Positions 34,704-44,150 of a stretch of 64,000 nt of DNA are shown in pieces. The position numbers and the translations under genes are program-made. The notes below the pieces were generated by a model. The model was not told the origin of the DNA. It worked only from the letters and a program-made list of their open reading frames with translations, and searched no databases. The DNA is from Robiginitomaculum sp. (lineage in GTDB: Bacteria; Pseudomonadota; Alphaproteobacteria; Caulobacterales; Maricaulaceae), in NCBI GenBank assembly GCA_030949705.1, contig JAUZSF010000004.1:17501-81500 (forward strand). The letters run 5' to 3'. Each line of letters begins with the position of its first letter. The stretch's first letter is position 1.

Positions 34704-35816
34704 TTAAAACAAAACGTGGATTACGATGACGGTGGAAAGCGCGAGTATGAACATGCTTGCCGAGACCATCGCCAGGGTCAGCCCCATAGACCGGTTAGCG
34801 GTTTTGACTTTGATACGCAGTTCTTCTGCGGTTTGCGGGAACTCAAGGGCGGCGGAATTAGAAGCTGTCCATACCGTGCTTTTGGCATAGCGCCGTTCTT
34901 CCTGTTTACCACCGGCATGCAGGACCAGCAGAATGGCGATCAGACACATCATGCTGGCCGGCATCCACATGATATACCCGCCAATGGATTCATCGGCCAG
35001 GGGGAGCAGCCCAAACAGACGCCCATCCACATCATAGGCCGTATACACAACCACGGTTTTCAACGTGGTGATGGAACCGATCAGCGTATTGGATACCGCC
35101 GTACCGATCAGCATCAAAATCCGAACGGGATAGGGAATCCCCGCCGGCGTATCGCGCCGGTCAAACATCAGATAAAAGAATAACAATCCCGCCGCCAGCA
35201 TGGTGATATGCATGACATAATGAAGGGCGTCATTTAAAATGGCAGCATTGTGGATGGCGGGAATTTGCCAGAAATACAAAGATACCAAAAACACCAAAAA
35301 CGCAACGGGCGCACGGCTCAGAAAGCGAAAAACGGATCGTACTCCCCCATTGGATACCATAGGGGCCAGCACCCGGCGTCTGACCAAAGTTGGCAGGCCC
35401 GCAATGAACACCCCTTCCGGCCAGGACAGGGTGATCAGCATGGGGCCAAGCATTCTCAGAAGAATATGTTGTACCTGATGAAGTGAAAACAGACGTTCAG
35501 CCATCGGGTCTATGGGCGATTGCAGGGCCAGAAAAACCACCGCCATACCCGCCAAGAACAATACATGACGCCAGACCGAAGGCGGATTAAGCACTTGCCG
35601 TCGCCGGGCCATGCCACGCCCATATACAATCAGCACCAGCACGCTGGTAATGACCATTGCCGGTGTCAGGTTCCAGTGCGTCCAGGCCGTCTTACTGGTC
35701 AGGTCAGCACCCCCATGCGCCACAGCGTTCAGGGCTGACACGCCCCACAAAAACACTGTCCACAGGATCGTGAAACCTGTGATGGTTTTATGGGTAATGC
35801 TGGCAATTTTCCTCAT
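34704..35816 (-). CDS. CtaG-type (caa3) cytochrome oxidase assembly/copper protein
   Basis: A polytopic membrane protein of 370 residues of the CtaG_caa3 family. LFSLHQVQHILLRMLGPMLITLSWP, DALHYVMHITMLAAGLLFFY and several further segments match that fold, and the conserved His pairs (HQVQH, HYVMH) are seen. It is not the Cox11 family that shares the name CtaG. Roles are argued: oxidase copper centre assembly or periplasmic copper handling. It starts 40 bp after the second P1B ATPase gene ends, on the same strand, so it is probably cotranscribed with it. Confidence 0.86.
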   Translation of the reverse strand: MRKIASITHKTITGFTILWTVFLWGVSALNAVAHGGADLTSKTAWTHWNLTPAMVITSVLVLIVYGRGMARRRQVLNPPSVWRHVLFLAGMAVVFLALQSPIDPMAERLFSLHQVQHILLRMLGPMLITLSWPEGVFIAGLPTLVRRRVLAPMVSNGGVRSVFRFLSRAPVAFLVFLVSLYFWQIPAIHNAAILNDALHYVMHITMLAAGLLFFYLMFDRRDTPAGIPYPVRILMLIGTAVSNTLIGSITTLKTVVVYTAYDVDGRLFGLLPLADESIGGYIMWMPASMMCLIAILLVLHAGGKQEERRYAKSTVWTASNSAALEFPQTAEELRIKVKTANRSMGLTLAMVSASMFILALSTVIVIHVLF

Positions 35817-35855
35817 GAAAATCTCTTTGCGCCCGTTGCCGGACAAAGGCAATGA

Positions 35856-38135
35856 TCAATTGACCTTTGTCTGCCCCAACATGCGCAGGGCGTTCGCCAC
35901 CACAATCAGGGAAACCCCGACATCGGCGGCAATGGCCCCCCACATGGAGGCCAGTCCAAACGCCGTCAGGATGACAAACACTGCCTTCACCGCCAAAGAC
36001 AGCCCGATATTTTGGCGTATAATGGCCATGGTCCGCCGCGAATGTTTCACCAGCCATGGCAGCTTGCCAATATCATCGGTCATCAGGGCGATATCAGCGG
36101 TTTCAATGGCCGCATCCGAACCAACCGCCCCCATGGCGATAGCAAAACTGGCCCGGGCCATGGCCGGGGCGTCGTTTACCCCATCCCCGATCATCGCCAC
36201 CACCGGATATTGCGTGATCAGTTCTTCTATGACGGCGACCTTGTCTTCGGGTAACAGCTCGGCGTGGATTTCATCTATGCCCACCGCCCGGGCAACGCTA
36301 TTGGCGGCGCGTTTATTATCGCCGGTCAACATCACCAGTTTTTTGACCCCCAGAGCATGCAGATCCGCCACCAGCCGTTTGGCATCCGGCCGGATCGCAT
36401 CGGCAAGGGCAATCAAACCCAGCGCCTTGTCGCCAGCGCCGATCACCACCACAGTTTCGCCGCGCTCTTCGATTTCTGCCAACAGGGCTGTTGAGATTTG
36501 CGCCCCCACCCCGCGCTCATTGGCATAACGGGGCGAGCCCAGCCACAATTCAGCCTTGCCAAGGCGGCCAGTTACGCCGCGCCCGGGTACAATGGTCACC
36601 TCGTCTGCCGCCTGATACGCCAGCGCCTTTGCATCGGCCTGTGCCAGAATGGCCATGGCCAAAGGATGAGACGAGCGCGCTTCCAAGGCGGCGGCACTGG
36701 CCAATAGCGTATTTTCGTCCGTGCCATTTAAGGGATAAATCCCCACCATTTCGGGCTCCCCCTTGGTGATGGTGCCGGTCTTGTCGAGCGCCAAAACATC
36801 CAGCCGGGAGGGGATTTCAATATAGGCACCGCCCTTGATCAACACCCCCTGCCGTGCCGCGGAAGCCAGCGAGGCCACAATCGACACCGGCGTGGAGATG
36901 ACCAGCGCGCACGGGCAGGCAATGACCAGCAAAACCAGTGCATTATAAAACCAGAAGCCCCATGAAGCGCCCAACAATAAAGGTGGCACAATGGCCACCA
37001 GAATGGCCAGCACCATCACAGAAGGCGTATAAATCCGGGCAAATTTTGCCACCCATTGCTCGACCGGGGCACGGCGTGAATGGGCGTCCCCCACCATGCG
37101 AATGATGCGGGCCAGCACCGTATCGCCGGCGACCTTTGTCGCCCGGACAATCAGCGTGCCTTCGCCATTGACCGTACCGGCATAAACCTCATCACCTGCC
37201 TCTTTGGAAACTGGGGCGCTTTCGCCGGTGATCGGGGCCTGGTTTACCGCGCCCGCCCCGGTCACCACCTCGCCATCCAGCGCGATCCGGTCACCACCAC
37301 GAACAATAAAGCGATCGCCAATGACCACCTCTGTGGCCATAATCTCTGCCTCGGTGCCATCTTCGCGGATCACCCGGGCCGTTGGCGGGGCCAGATCCAA
37401 CAGGGTTGCCACGGCATTGCGGGCGCGCCCGACACTCCAGCTTTCCAGCGTCAGGGACAGGGAAAAGAAAAAGGCAACGGTCGCGGCCTCAAAATACTGG
37501 TTGATCAGAATGGCCCCGCCAACCGCGATCACCATCAACAGATTCATATCCGGTGATAACCGCCGGGCCGATGACCACGCCTTGGGGGCAACAAAACGCG
37601 CCCCAAACACAATCGCCAGCGCAAACAGAAGGATTTCCACCAGCGGCATGGGGCTGGTGCCGTGCCCTTCAAAGATATGCAAGGCCCCCACCAGCCCGGT
37701 TTTGGCAATGTGATAGGCAAGGCCAGCCCCCCAAAACAGACCACTGATCAGCGTAAAGCGTTTTTGGCGATCCAGATTGGCGGCGTGATCGGCCTCGGCG
37801 CTTTGTGCATCCCATGGGCTGGCGCTCATACCCGTTTTGCTGACCGCGCTGATAATGTCTTCATCGCTCAGCGCCTTGCCGCTATCCAACACGGTCATAC
37901 GGGCGTTCAACACATCAAAGGCTAGATGGTCTTCGCCGCCCAAAGATGGCCCCAGCACCTTTTGCAAGGTGCTAACCTCTTCGGCGCAATCAAGACCGTT
38001 TACCCGAAAACTGCGCCCCTTTGCATTGGTGTTGCCAACCGGTCCAATATCACCGCACATGGCGCCGTCATTGGATGCACACGCACCCGTTGCGGCGCTT
38101 TGGTTATGGGCGTGCTTTACATTGTCCGTCATCAT
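35856..38135 (-). CDS. cadA: Zn/Cd/Pb-type P1B ATPase (CadA/ZntA family)
   Basis: A metal-export ATPase of about 759 residues. The N-terminal domain has FRVNGLDCAEEVSTLQKVLG, the form of heavy-metal domain typical of Zn/Cd pumps, plus a Cys- and His-bearing tail. The core shows CPCALVISTP, DKTGTITKGEP, SSHPLAMA and GDGVNDAPAMA. TM8 has DVGVSLIVVAN, the P1B-2 signature for divalent Zn, Cd and Pb, unlike the copper pump at 18453. I set the start at 38135 because the MerR-type promoter's -10 (38167-38172) would otherwise overlap the coding start; AAGG sits before this ATG. It is the first gene of the operon with the CtaG-type gene. Confidence 0.93.
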   Translation of the reverse strand: MMTDNVKHAHNQSAATGACASNDGAMCGDIGPVGNTNAKGRSFRVNGLDCAEEVSTLQKVLGPSLGGEDHLAFDVLNARMTVLDSGKALSDEDIISAVSKTGMSASPWDAQSAEADHAANLDRQKRFTLISGLFWGAGLAYHIAKTGLVGALHIFEGHGTSPMPLVEILLFALAIVFGARFVAPKAWSSARRLSPDMNLLMVIAVGGAILINQYFEAATVAFFFSLSLTLESWSVGRARNAVATLLDLAPPTARVIREDGTEAEIMATEVVIGDRFIVRGGDRIALDGEVVTGAGAVNQAPITGESAPVSKEAGDEVYAGTVNGEGTLIVRATKVAGDTVLARIIRMVGDAHSRRAPVEQWVAKFARIYTPSVMVLAILVAIVPPLLLGASWGFWFYNALVLLVIACPCALVISTPVSIVASLASAARQGVLIKGGAYIEIPSRLDVLALDKTGTITKGEPEMVGIYPLNGTDENTLLASAAALEARSSHPLAMAILAQADAKALAYQAADEVTIVPGRGVTGRLGKAELWLGSPRYANERGVGAQISTALLAEIEERGETVVVIGAGDKALGLIALADAIRPDAKRLVADLHALGVKKLVMLTGDNKRAANSVARAVGIDEIHAELLPEDKVAVIEELITQYPVVAMIGDGVNDAPAMARASFAIAMGAVGSDAAIETADIALMTDDIGKLPWLVKHSRRTMAIIRQNIGLSLAVKAVFVILTAFGLASMWGAIAADVGVSLIVVANALRMLGQTKVN

Positions 38136-38166
38136 AATGCCTTGCCGAAAACTCTTCGCTTGGCAT

Positions 38167-38197
38167 GACATAGCGCCTCTAGGGGCTAGAGGTTCAA
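38167..38197 (-). promoter_or_regulatory. MerR-type promoter of the cadA operon
   Basis: On the minus strand the -35 is TTGAAC (38192-38197), the -10 is TATGTC (38167-38172) and the spacer is exactly 19 bp. A perfect dyad CCTCTAG-CCC-CTAGAGG (38176-38192) fills the spacer. The same TTGAACCT-TAGCC layout is found before the czc operon (28168-28198). Confidence 0.82.
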
Positions 38198-38246
38198 GAG
38201 CCGTTGATGAGTAAGCGCGTCTGGCCCGGCCTGGGCTTGCCAGCGG

Positions 38247-39374
38247 CTATGACGGCAAAATCAGATCGGCCAGTTTTTTGCGGTGATAGGCCGCATCGCC
38301 ATATTGCGAGGCATGCCAGATGGCACTGCGCCGGTATAGCTGGGCATCGCATTCATAGGTAAAGCCAAAGCCCCCATGAAACTGGATAGAGCGATCTGCC
38401 GCATAAGCATAGGCTTTGTCGGCCTGCGCCTTGGCCATGCGCGTGGCGATCTCGCCCGTGCCCTGTTCGTTAAAACTGTGCGCCGCGCTGTAAAGCAGCG
38501 AACGCGCCCGTTCATAACCGGTATAGGCATCGACGCTGGGGTGTTTTAGGGCCTGATAAGACCCAATGGTGCGGCCAAACTGTTTGCGGGTGCGCAAATA
38601 ATCCAGTGTATAATCAATCACATTTTGCGTGCCGCCACACATTTCTGCGGTGCTGAGAAGGTTAGCGCAAAGATGAATATGGGCCAGCGTCACCTCGGCC
38701 TGTGCCATATCCAACAGCGCACTTTTAGGCACGGTAATGCCATCCAGTGTTAAGGCAAAAGAACGTTTGGTTTCATCAATAATGATCTCGCGGCGCAATG
38801 CGTCTTTTGGCAAATCATCCTTGGCAATCAGCACCAGTGCCGGTTTGTCGTCCAAAAGCACAGACGCGATGATCCAGTTTGCCGCCACCGCATCGCGCAC
38901 AAAAAACTTCTCGCCCGACAAAGCCAACCCCTGATCGGTATGACTGGCCCGGGCGGTAATGGCGGTTAAATCCCAATTACCGCTTTGCTCACTCAAGGCC
39001 AGTGTGGCCACGCTGCCGCCTGCAATTTTGGGCAAATAAGTTTGTTTTTGCGCCTCTGTGCCCCCCACCAGCAGCGCCTGCGCCGCCAGCGAGGTCGAGA
39101 AAAACGGCCCGGCCAGAAAATAGCGGCCCATTTGTTCCATAATGGGCACAATTTCCGCCACGCCCAGCCCGGCACCCTCATACGCTTCGGGGATGGCAAT
39201 GCTGAGCCAGCCAAGGGCAGCCATCTCGTCCCACACCTTCGGGTCATGGCCCAGATCGTCTTCCATCAGGGCGCGCACCTTTTGCATGGGGGATTGCTCG
39301 CGGCAGAACCGCTTGGCCACCTCCATCAGGTCTGCTTGCGCTTCGCTAAAGCCTAATTGTCCAAGATTATCCAT
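38247..39374 (-). CDS. Acyl-CoA dehydrogenase
   Basis: A flavoenzyme of 375 residues that introduces the alpha-beta double bond into an acyl-CoA. Motifs include LALSEQSGNWDLTAITA (FAD/substrate region), a central GEKFFVRDAVAANWII and the C-terminal AYAADRSIQFHGGFGFTYECDAQLYRRSAIWHASQYGDAAYHR that closes the FAD site. The active-site Glu is not identified with certainty. The N-terminal in-frame extension is rejected because the ATG of MDNLGQ at 39374 follows the upstream gene by 11 bp. It pairs with the next gene. Confidence 0.9.
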   Translation of the reverse strand: MDNLGQLGFSEAQADLMEVAKRFCREQSPMQKVRALMEDDLGHDPKVWDEMAALGWLSIAIPEAYEGAGLGVAEIVPIMEQMGRYFLAGPFFSTSLAAQALLVGGTEAQKQTYLPKIAGGSVATLALSEQSGNWDLTAITARASHTDQGLALSGEKFFVRDAVAANWIIASVLLDDKPALVLIAKDDLPKDALRREIIIDETKRSFALTLDGITVPKSALLDMAQAEVTLAHIHLCANLLSTAEMCGGTQNVIDYTLDYLRTRKQFGRTIGSYQALKHPSVDAYTGYERARSLLYSAAHSFNEQGTGEIATRMAKAQADKAYAYAADRSIQFHGGFGFTYECDAQLYRRSAIWHASQYGDAAYHRKKLADLILPS

Positions 39375-39385
39375 TTTCCTGGCCC

Positions 39386-40594
39386 CTAACGCTTTGGCAG
39401 GCCGAGCACGTGCTCGGCGATGATATTGTGCTGAATTTCCGAGGTGCCGCCGCCAATGGTGGCCGAAAACGCATTCAGATAACCACGCGTCCACAAACCA
39501 TGATCCACCGCATTGGGATCGCCAACATAATAACCGCCCTTGGTTCCTTGCAAGGTAATGGCAAATTCATTGATACGCCGGGCAAATTCGGTCCACATCA
39601 GCTTGCCTGAAAGCGCCAGCCCAAACGGGCGCTCTTCGTTCAAGGGCGCAAAGGCCCCGCGCGCCTGGCAAAGCTTCAGGCTCTGTGCCTCGATCATAAA
39701 TTCCACCAACGCATCGCGCATCACCGGATCATCCATCACCGGGGCACCATCGCGCTGTAACTTTCGCGCCAGATCAATCACCGCAAAGGCATCCAGCGGC
39801 AACAGGACATAACCGCCCGCCTGACCGCCATGCACGCCGCGCTCATATTCCAGAGTTTTCATGGCCACCTGCCAGCCTTCGCCTTCCTTGCCCATCAGGC
39901 CATCGGCGGGAATGCGCGCATCGGTAAAAAACGTCTGGGTGAAACCATATTCGCCGGTCAGCTTGCGAATCGGGCGAGTTTCCACGCCCGGAATTTTCAT
40001 CGGCGCCAGAAAAAAGCTAAGCCCCGCATATTTATTGGGCGCGTCCGGATTGGTACGCGCCAGCAGGATCATGTATTTCGCGTAATTGCCTTGGGTGGTC
40101 CAGATTTTAGAGCCATTCAGCACATATTCGTCACCATCGCGCACGGCGCGCAATTGGGCATTGCCAAGGTCCGAGCCATTATCGGGTTCGGAAAAGCCCT
40201 GACACCAGATGTCTTCGGCGGACAAAATGCCCTTGATGTGTTTTTTGCAATGGGCCTCGGTACCAATATCCATCAGCAATGGCCCGGTCCAGTTCAGGCC
40301 GATGGCGTTCAGCATGATGGGCGCATGATGCCGGCGCATGGCGTCGGTGGCCACGTCCTGAAAGGCCTGATCCAGCCCGCCGCCGCCATATTCGCTGGGC
40401 CAGGCGGCCCCCAGATAACCGGCCTCATAAACCTTGTTTTGCCAGTCACGCAAAAATTCAAACTGTTGATCGGTGCCGACCTCCATAAAGGTCAGCGGCA
40501 GCATAAAGCCCGGATCAGGATTGACGTTTTCGGCGAACCATGCGTCTGCCTCTTTAGCAAATTCGTCAAGTTCTTGCGGATTAACCTTGCCCAT
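39386..40594 (-). CDS. Acyl-CoA dehydrogenase
   Basis: A second acyl-CoA dehydrogenase, about 402 residues. The pattern WCQGFSEPDNGSDLGNAQLRAVRDGDEYVLNGSKIWTTQGNYAKY is that of the family core with its FAD and substrate loops, and TQTFFTDARIPADGLMGKEGEGWQVAMKTLEYERG is a classic motif. The C-terminus ends IGGGTSEIQHNIIAEHVLGLPKR. Paired dehydrogenases with a carboxylase suit branched or terpenoid acyl-CoAs. ATG 40594 has GGGG in front of it; ATG 40615 is an alternative. It is divergent from the AtuA-like gene with about 110 bp between. Confidence 0.9.
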   Translation of the reverse strand: MGKVNPQELDEFAKEADAWFAENVNPDPGFMLPLTFMEVGTDQQFEFLRDWQNKVYEAGYLGAAWPSEYGGGGLDQAFQDVATDAMRRHHAPIMLNAIGLNWTGPLLMDIGTEAHCKKHIKGILSAEDIWCQGFSEPDNGSDLGNAQLRAVRDGDEYVLNGSKIWTTQGNYAKYMILLARTNPDAPNKYAGLSFFLAPMKIPGVETRPIRKLTGEYGFTQTFFTDARIPADGLMGKEGEGWQVAMKTLEYERGVHGGQAGGYVLLPLDAFAVIDLARKLQRDGAPVMDDPVMRDALVEFMIEAQSLKLCQARGAFAPLNEERPFGLALSGKLMWTEFARRINEFAITLQGTKGGYYVGDPNAVDHGLWTRGYLNAFSATIGGGTSEIQHNIIAEHVLGLPKR

Positions 40595-40704
40595 CAAAAC
40601 CCCATCGTGTTTCATCGTTCCATGATCTCGTGTGCGAGACTAAACATATTTATGGCAAATGGAATTATTTTGATCAAACAAATCCAGAAAACGAGGTCGG
40701 CCCC

Positions 40705-42522
40705 ATGACCCCCAGGCCAAAAAGCATTCGCATTGGCGGGGCCAGCGGCTATTGGGGCGAAAGCGCCATGGCCACGCCGCAGTTTTTGCGCGAAGGCGGG
40801 CTGGACTATATCGTCTATGATTATCTGGCCGAGATCACCATGTCGATCATGGCCCGGGCCAAGGCCAAATCCCCCGATGGCGGCTATGCTACAGATTTTG
40901 TCTCTGCCGTTCTCAAGCCCAATTTACCGGATATCTCCAGCGCCGGGGTGAAGATCATTTCCAATGCCGGGGGCATCAACCCCACCGCCTGTGGCGCGGC
41001 GGTGCGCGATCTGATTGCCAAGGCCAGACTGGACCTGAAAGTGGCGGTGATTACCGGCGATGATCTGATGGCGCAAAAAGACGCCATCACGACCCGTGCG
41101 CCGGACGAAATGTTCACCAATGATGCCTTTCCTGAGCCAGAGAAAATCGCCAGCATCAATGCGTATCTGGGGGCCTTTCCCATTGCGGCGGCGCTGGAGG
41201 CGGGAGCCGATATTGTCATCACCGGGCGCTGCGTCGATAGCGCGGTGACGCTGGGGGCCTGCATCCATGCCTTTGGCTGGACGGCAACCGATTATGACCT
41301 GTTGGCCAGTGGTTCACTGGCCGGGCATATCCTGGAATGCGGGCCACAAGCCACCGGGGGCAATTTCACCGATTGGGATCAGGTACCAGACATTGCCAAC
41401 ATCGGCTATCCCATTGCCAGGATTACGCCCGATGGCGCGTTTCACGTCACCAAGGCCAAGGGCACGGGCGGTCTGGTCAGTGTGGGCACGGTGTCCGAGC
41501 AATTGATCTACGAGATCGGTGATCCGCAGGCCTATATGTTGCCCGATGTGGTGTGTGATTTTTCGGGGGTGAGGGTGCATCAGGAAAGCGCAAACTGCGT
41601 CTCGGTCTCCCCCGCCAAAGGCTATGCGCCGCCGGACACGTACAAAACCTCGCTGACCTGGGCCGATGGCTTTCGCGCCGGTCTGATGATGAGTTATTAT
41701 GGCTTTGACGCCGATAAAAAAGCACGCGCCATGGCCAAGGCCGCCTTTGTGCGCACCAATGCCATTTTGCGAAAATTCAATCTGGGTGATTTTACTGAAA
41801 CCAGTGTCGAAGTGATCGGGGCAGAGAGCCAGTTTGGTGATTATGCCGCCGTCGATGCGCCCCGCGAGGTGGTACTGAAAATCGCCGCACGGCACCCGGA
41901 CGCCATGGGAGTTGGCTTGCTGCTCAAAGAAAGCGTGGGGCTGGGACTGGCCTCACCGCCGGGGCTTAGCGGCTTTGCCGGGGGGCGGCCCAAGCCATCG
42001 CCGGTGGTGCGCCTGTTCTCCTATCTCACCCCCAAGGCGGATATCAATATCCAGATTGATATTGACGGACAGGTGCAGACCTTTGCCGACAAAACAGACA
42101 CTGCCTTTGATGCGGCCAGCATTATACGCCCTGCTCCGCCAGCCCTGCCACAAAATACGGAGGCCATGACCGAGGTCCCCTTGATCAAGCTGGCCTTTGG
42201 GCGCTCGGGCGATAAGGGCGACAAGGCCAATATTGGCATTATTGCCCGCGAGGCGACCTTTATGCCCTATATCTGGGCGGCGCTGGACGAAGCGGCTGTG
42301 GCGGCGCGCTTTGCACACTTTATCCACGGCAAGAACAAGGCGGCGTGCGTAGAACGCTTTTATATGCCGGGCCTGCCGGGGATTAATTTTCTGATTGATT
42401 ATGTGCTGGGCGGTGGCGGCATGGCCTCGATCCGTAATGACCCACAGGGCAAGGGCTATGCGCAAATCCTGCTGGCTCATCCCGTTTCCATTCCTCACAC
42501 TTTGGCAAAGACGCTGACATGA
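40705..42522 (+). CDS. AtuA-family protein (acyclic terpene utilization type)
   Basis: A 605-residue protein of the AtuA/DUF1446 family, whose founding members are needed for citronellol and geraniol degradation in Pseudomonas; the reaction is not known. The large N-terminal domain shows IRIGGASGYWGESAMATPQFL, NAGGINPTACGAAV, ITGRCVDSAVTLGACIHAFGW. A separate C-terminal domain (TEVPLIKLAFGRSGDKGDKANIGIIA to AHPVSIP, about 110 residues) is also typical. The ATG at 40705 is taken because of the in-frame upstream residues being unlike the family. It overlaps the carboxylase gene by 4 bp. Confidence 0.88.
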   Translation: MTPRPKSIRIGGASGYWGESAMATPQFLREGGLDYIVYDYLAEITMSIMARAKAKSPDGGYATDFVSAVLKPNLPDISSAGVKIISNAGGINPTACGAAVRDLIAKARLDLKVAVITGDDLMAQKDAITTRAPDEMFTNDAFPEPEKIASINAYLGAFPIAAALEAGADIVITGRCVDSAVTLGACIHAFGWTATDYDLLASGSLAGHILECGPQATGGNFTDWDQVPDIANIGYPIARITPDGAFHVTKAKGTGGLVSVGTVSEQLIYEIGDPQAYMLPDVVCDFSGVRVHQESANCVSVSPAKGYAPPDTYKTSLTWADGFRAGLMMSYYGFDADKKARAMAKAAFVRTNAILRKFNLGDFTETSVEVIGAESQFGDYAAVDAPREVVLKIAARHPDAMGVGLLLKESVGLGLASPPGLSGFAGGRPKPSPVVRLFSYLTPKADINIQIDIDGQVQTFADKTDTAFDAASIIRPAPPALPQNTEAMTEVPLIKLAFGRSGDKGDKANIGIIAREATFMPYIWAALDEAAVAARFAHFIHGKNKAACVERFYMPGLPGINFLIDYVLGGGGMASIRNDPQGKGYAQILLAHPVSIPHTLAKTLT

Positions 42523-44141
42523 CGGTTTTTCGCTCCACCATTGATACGCAATCCGAGGCTTTTAAGCAGAACCATGCCGACATGACGGCTTTGGTGGACA
42601 AGCTGTCCGAACTGAACGCCCGCGCCCCGGCCCGTTCGGCCAAGCGCAAAGAACGCTTTGCGGCGCGGGGACAATTGCTGCCGCGCGAGCGTCTGGCGCG
42701 GCTTTTGGATCCGGGCATGCCGTATTTTGAGGTGGGCAATATTGCCGGCTATCTGGTGGACACCCCAGAGGAAGAAAAATCCATCCCCGGTTCGACCATC
42801 ATGGCCGGGATCGGCTTCATCAACGGTGTGCGCTGCGCCATTGTCACCGATGATAGCGGTATCAAGGCGGGTTCCATGACCACCGCCGGGGGGTATCGCC
42901 TGCGCCGGGCGCAAGAGATCGCCTTGCAACAAAACCTGCCCTTCATCCATCTGGTGGAGAGCGCGGGCGGCGATCTTTTGAACTATACGGTTGAGGGTTT
43001 TGTCGCTGGCGGGGCGTTGTTTGGCAATCTGGCCCGGCTCAGCAAGGCTGGCCTGCCGGTCATATCGGTGCTGCATGGCTCGTCCACGGCGGGCGGGGCC
43101 TATATGCCCGGGCTGTCGGATTATGTGATTGCGGTAAAGGGACGCGGCAAGGCGTTTCTGGCCGGGCCGCCGCTCTTGAAAGCCGCCACCGGCGAGATCG
43201 CCACCGAAGAAGAACTGGGCGGCGCAATGATGCACGCCAGCGTTTCGGGCCTTGCCGAATATCTGGCCGAGGATGATGGCGAAGGGGTGTTACTGGCCCG
43301 CGAAGTGGTCTCGCGCCTTGGCTGGAATGATCGCTGCCCATCTTTGCCTGCCCACGATTTTGCCGAGCCGCTTTATGATGCGGACGAGATTTTGGGCATT
43401 GTGCCGGTGGATTATCGCAAACCCTATGATGTGCGCGAAGTGATCGCGCGCCTTGTCGATGGCTCGGACTTTACCGATTTCAAACCGCGATACGGCGTCT
43501 CCACCGTGTGTGTGCAGGCCAATGTCTATGGCCTGCCGTGCGGCATTATTGGCAATAACGGCCCGATTGACCCGGACGGGGCGACCAAGGCGGCCCAGTT
43601 TATTCAGCTTTGCGATCAGGCCGATATCCCCCTGGTGTTTTTGCAAAATACCACCGGCTATCTGGTCGGCAAAACCTATGAACAGGCCGGCATGATCAAG
43701 CACGGATCAAAAATGATCCAGGCCATGACCAATACCAGCGTGCCACGCATCACCTTCATGATCGGGGCGAGCTATGGCGCGGGCAATTACGGCATGTGCG
43801 GGCGCGGGTTCGAGCCAGATTTCTGTGTCACCTGGCCCAATGCCTCCATGGGGGTTATGGGCGGCGAGCAGGCCGCCCAGGTGATGTCCATTGTTGCCGA
43901 AGCCGGGGCCGCCAAGGCCGGGGTGCCCTTTGATGCAGACCAGATGGCCGAGCATGGCAAAATGCTGGCCCATCATTTTAACAGCCAGTCCGGGGCGTTT
44001 TATACCTCGGGCCATTGTCTGGATGATGGCATGATCGACCCGCGCCAGACCCGCCAGAGTTTAGGCTTTTTCCTCGCCACCGTCTGGGAGGCCCGCCACC
44101 GCGACGTCAAACCCAACAGTTTTGGCATTGCACGGTTGTAG
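42519..44141 (+). CDS. Acyl-CoA carboxylase carboxyltransferase (beta) subunit
   Basis: The carboxyltransferase half of a biotin-dependent carboxylase of the MCC/GCC group (methylcrotonyl- or geranyl-CoA). The 540-residue product shows RLARLLDPGMPYFEVG, GGAYMPGLSDYVIAVKGRGKAFLAGPPLLKAATGE with the oxyanion-hole Gly pairs, and VFLQNTTGYLVGKTYEQAGMIKHGSKMIQA, TFMIGASYGAGNYGMCGRGFEPDFCVTWPNASMGVMGGEQAAQV, spanning the usual two crotonase folds. It overlaps the AtuA-like gene (ATGA) and is followed 9 bp later by the alpha subunit. Methylcrotonyl-CoA and geranyl-CoA cannot be distinguished from motifs I can read. Confidence 0.93.
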   Translation: MTVFRSTIDTQSEAFKQNHADMTALVDKLSELNARAPARSAKRKERFAARGQLLPRERLARLLDPGMPYFEVGNIAGYLVDTPEEEKSIPGSTIMAGIGFINGVRCAIVTDDSGIKAGSMTTAGGYRLRRAQEIALQQNLPFIHLVESAGGDLLNYTVEGFVAGGALFGNLARLSKAGLPVISVLHGSSTAGGAYMPGLSDYVIAVKGRGKAFLAGPPLLKAATGEIATEEELGGAMMHASVSGLAEYLAEDDGEGVLLAREVVSRLGWNDRCPSLPAHDFAEPLYDADEILGIVPVDYRKPYDVREVIARLVDGSDFTDFKPRYGVSTVCVQANVYGLPCGIIGNNGPIDPDGATKAAQFIQLCDQADIPLVFLQNTTGYLVGKTYEQAGMIKHGSKMIQAMTNTSVPRITFMIGASYGAGNYGMCGRGFEPDFCVTWPNASMGVMGGEQAAQVMSIVAEAGAAKAGVPFDADQMAEHGKMLAHHFNSQSGAFYTSGHCLDDGMIDPRQTRQSLGFFLATVWEARHRDVKPNSFGIARL

Positions 44142-44150
44142 GGGGCAAAT

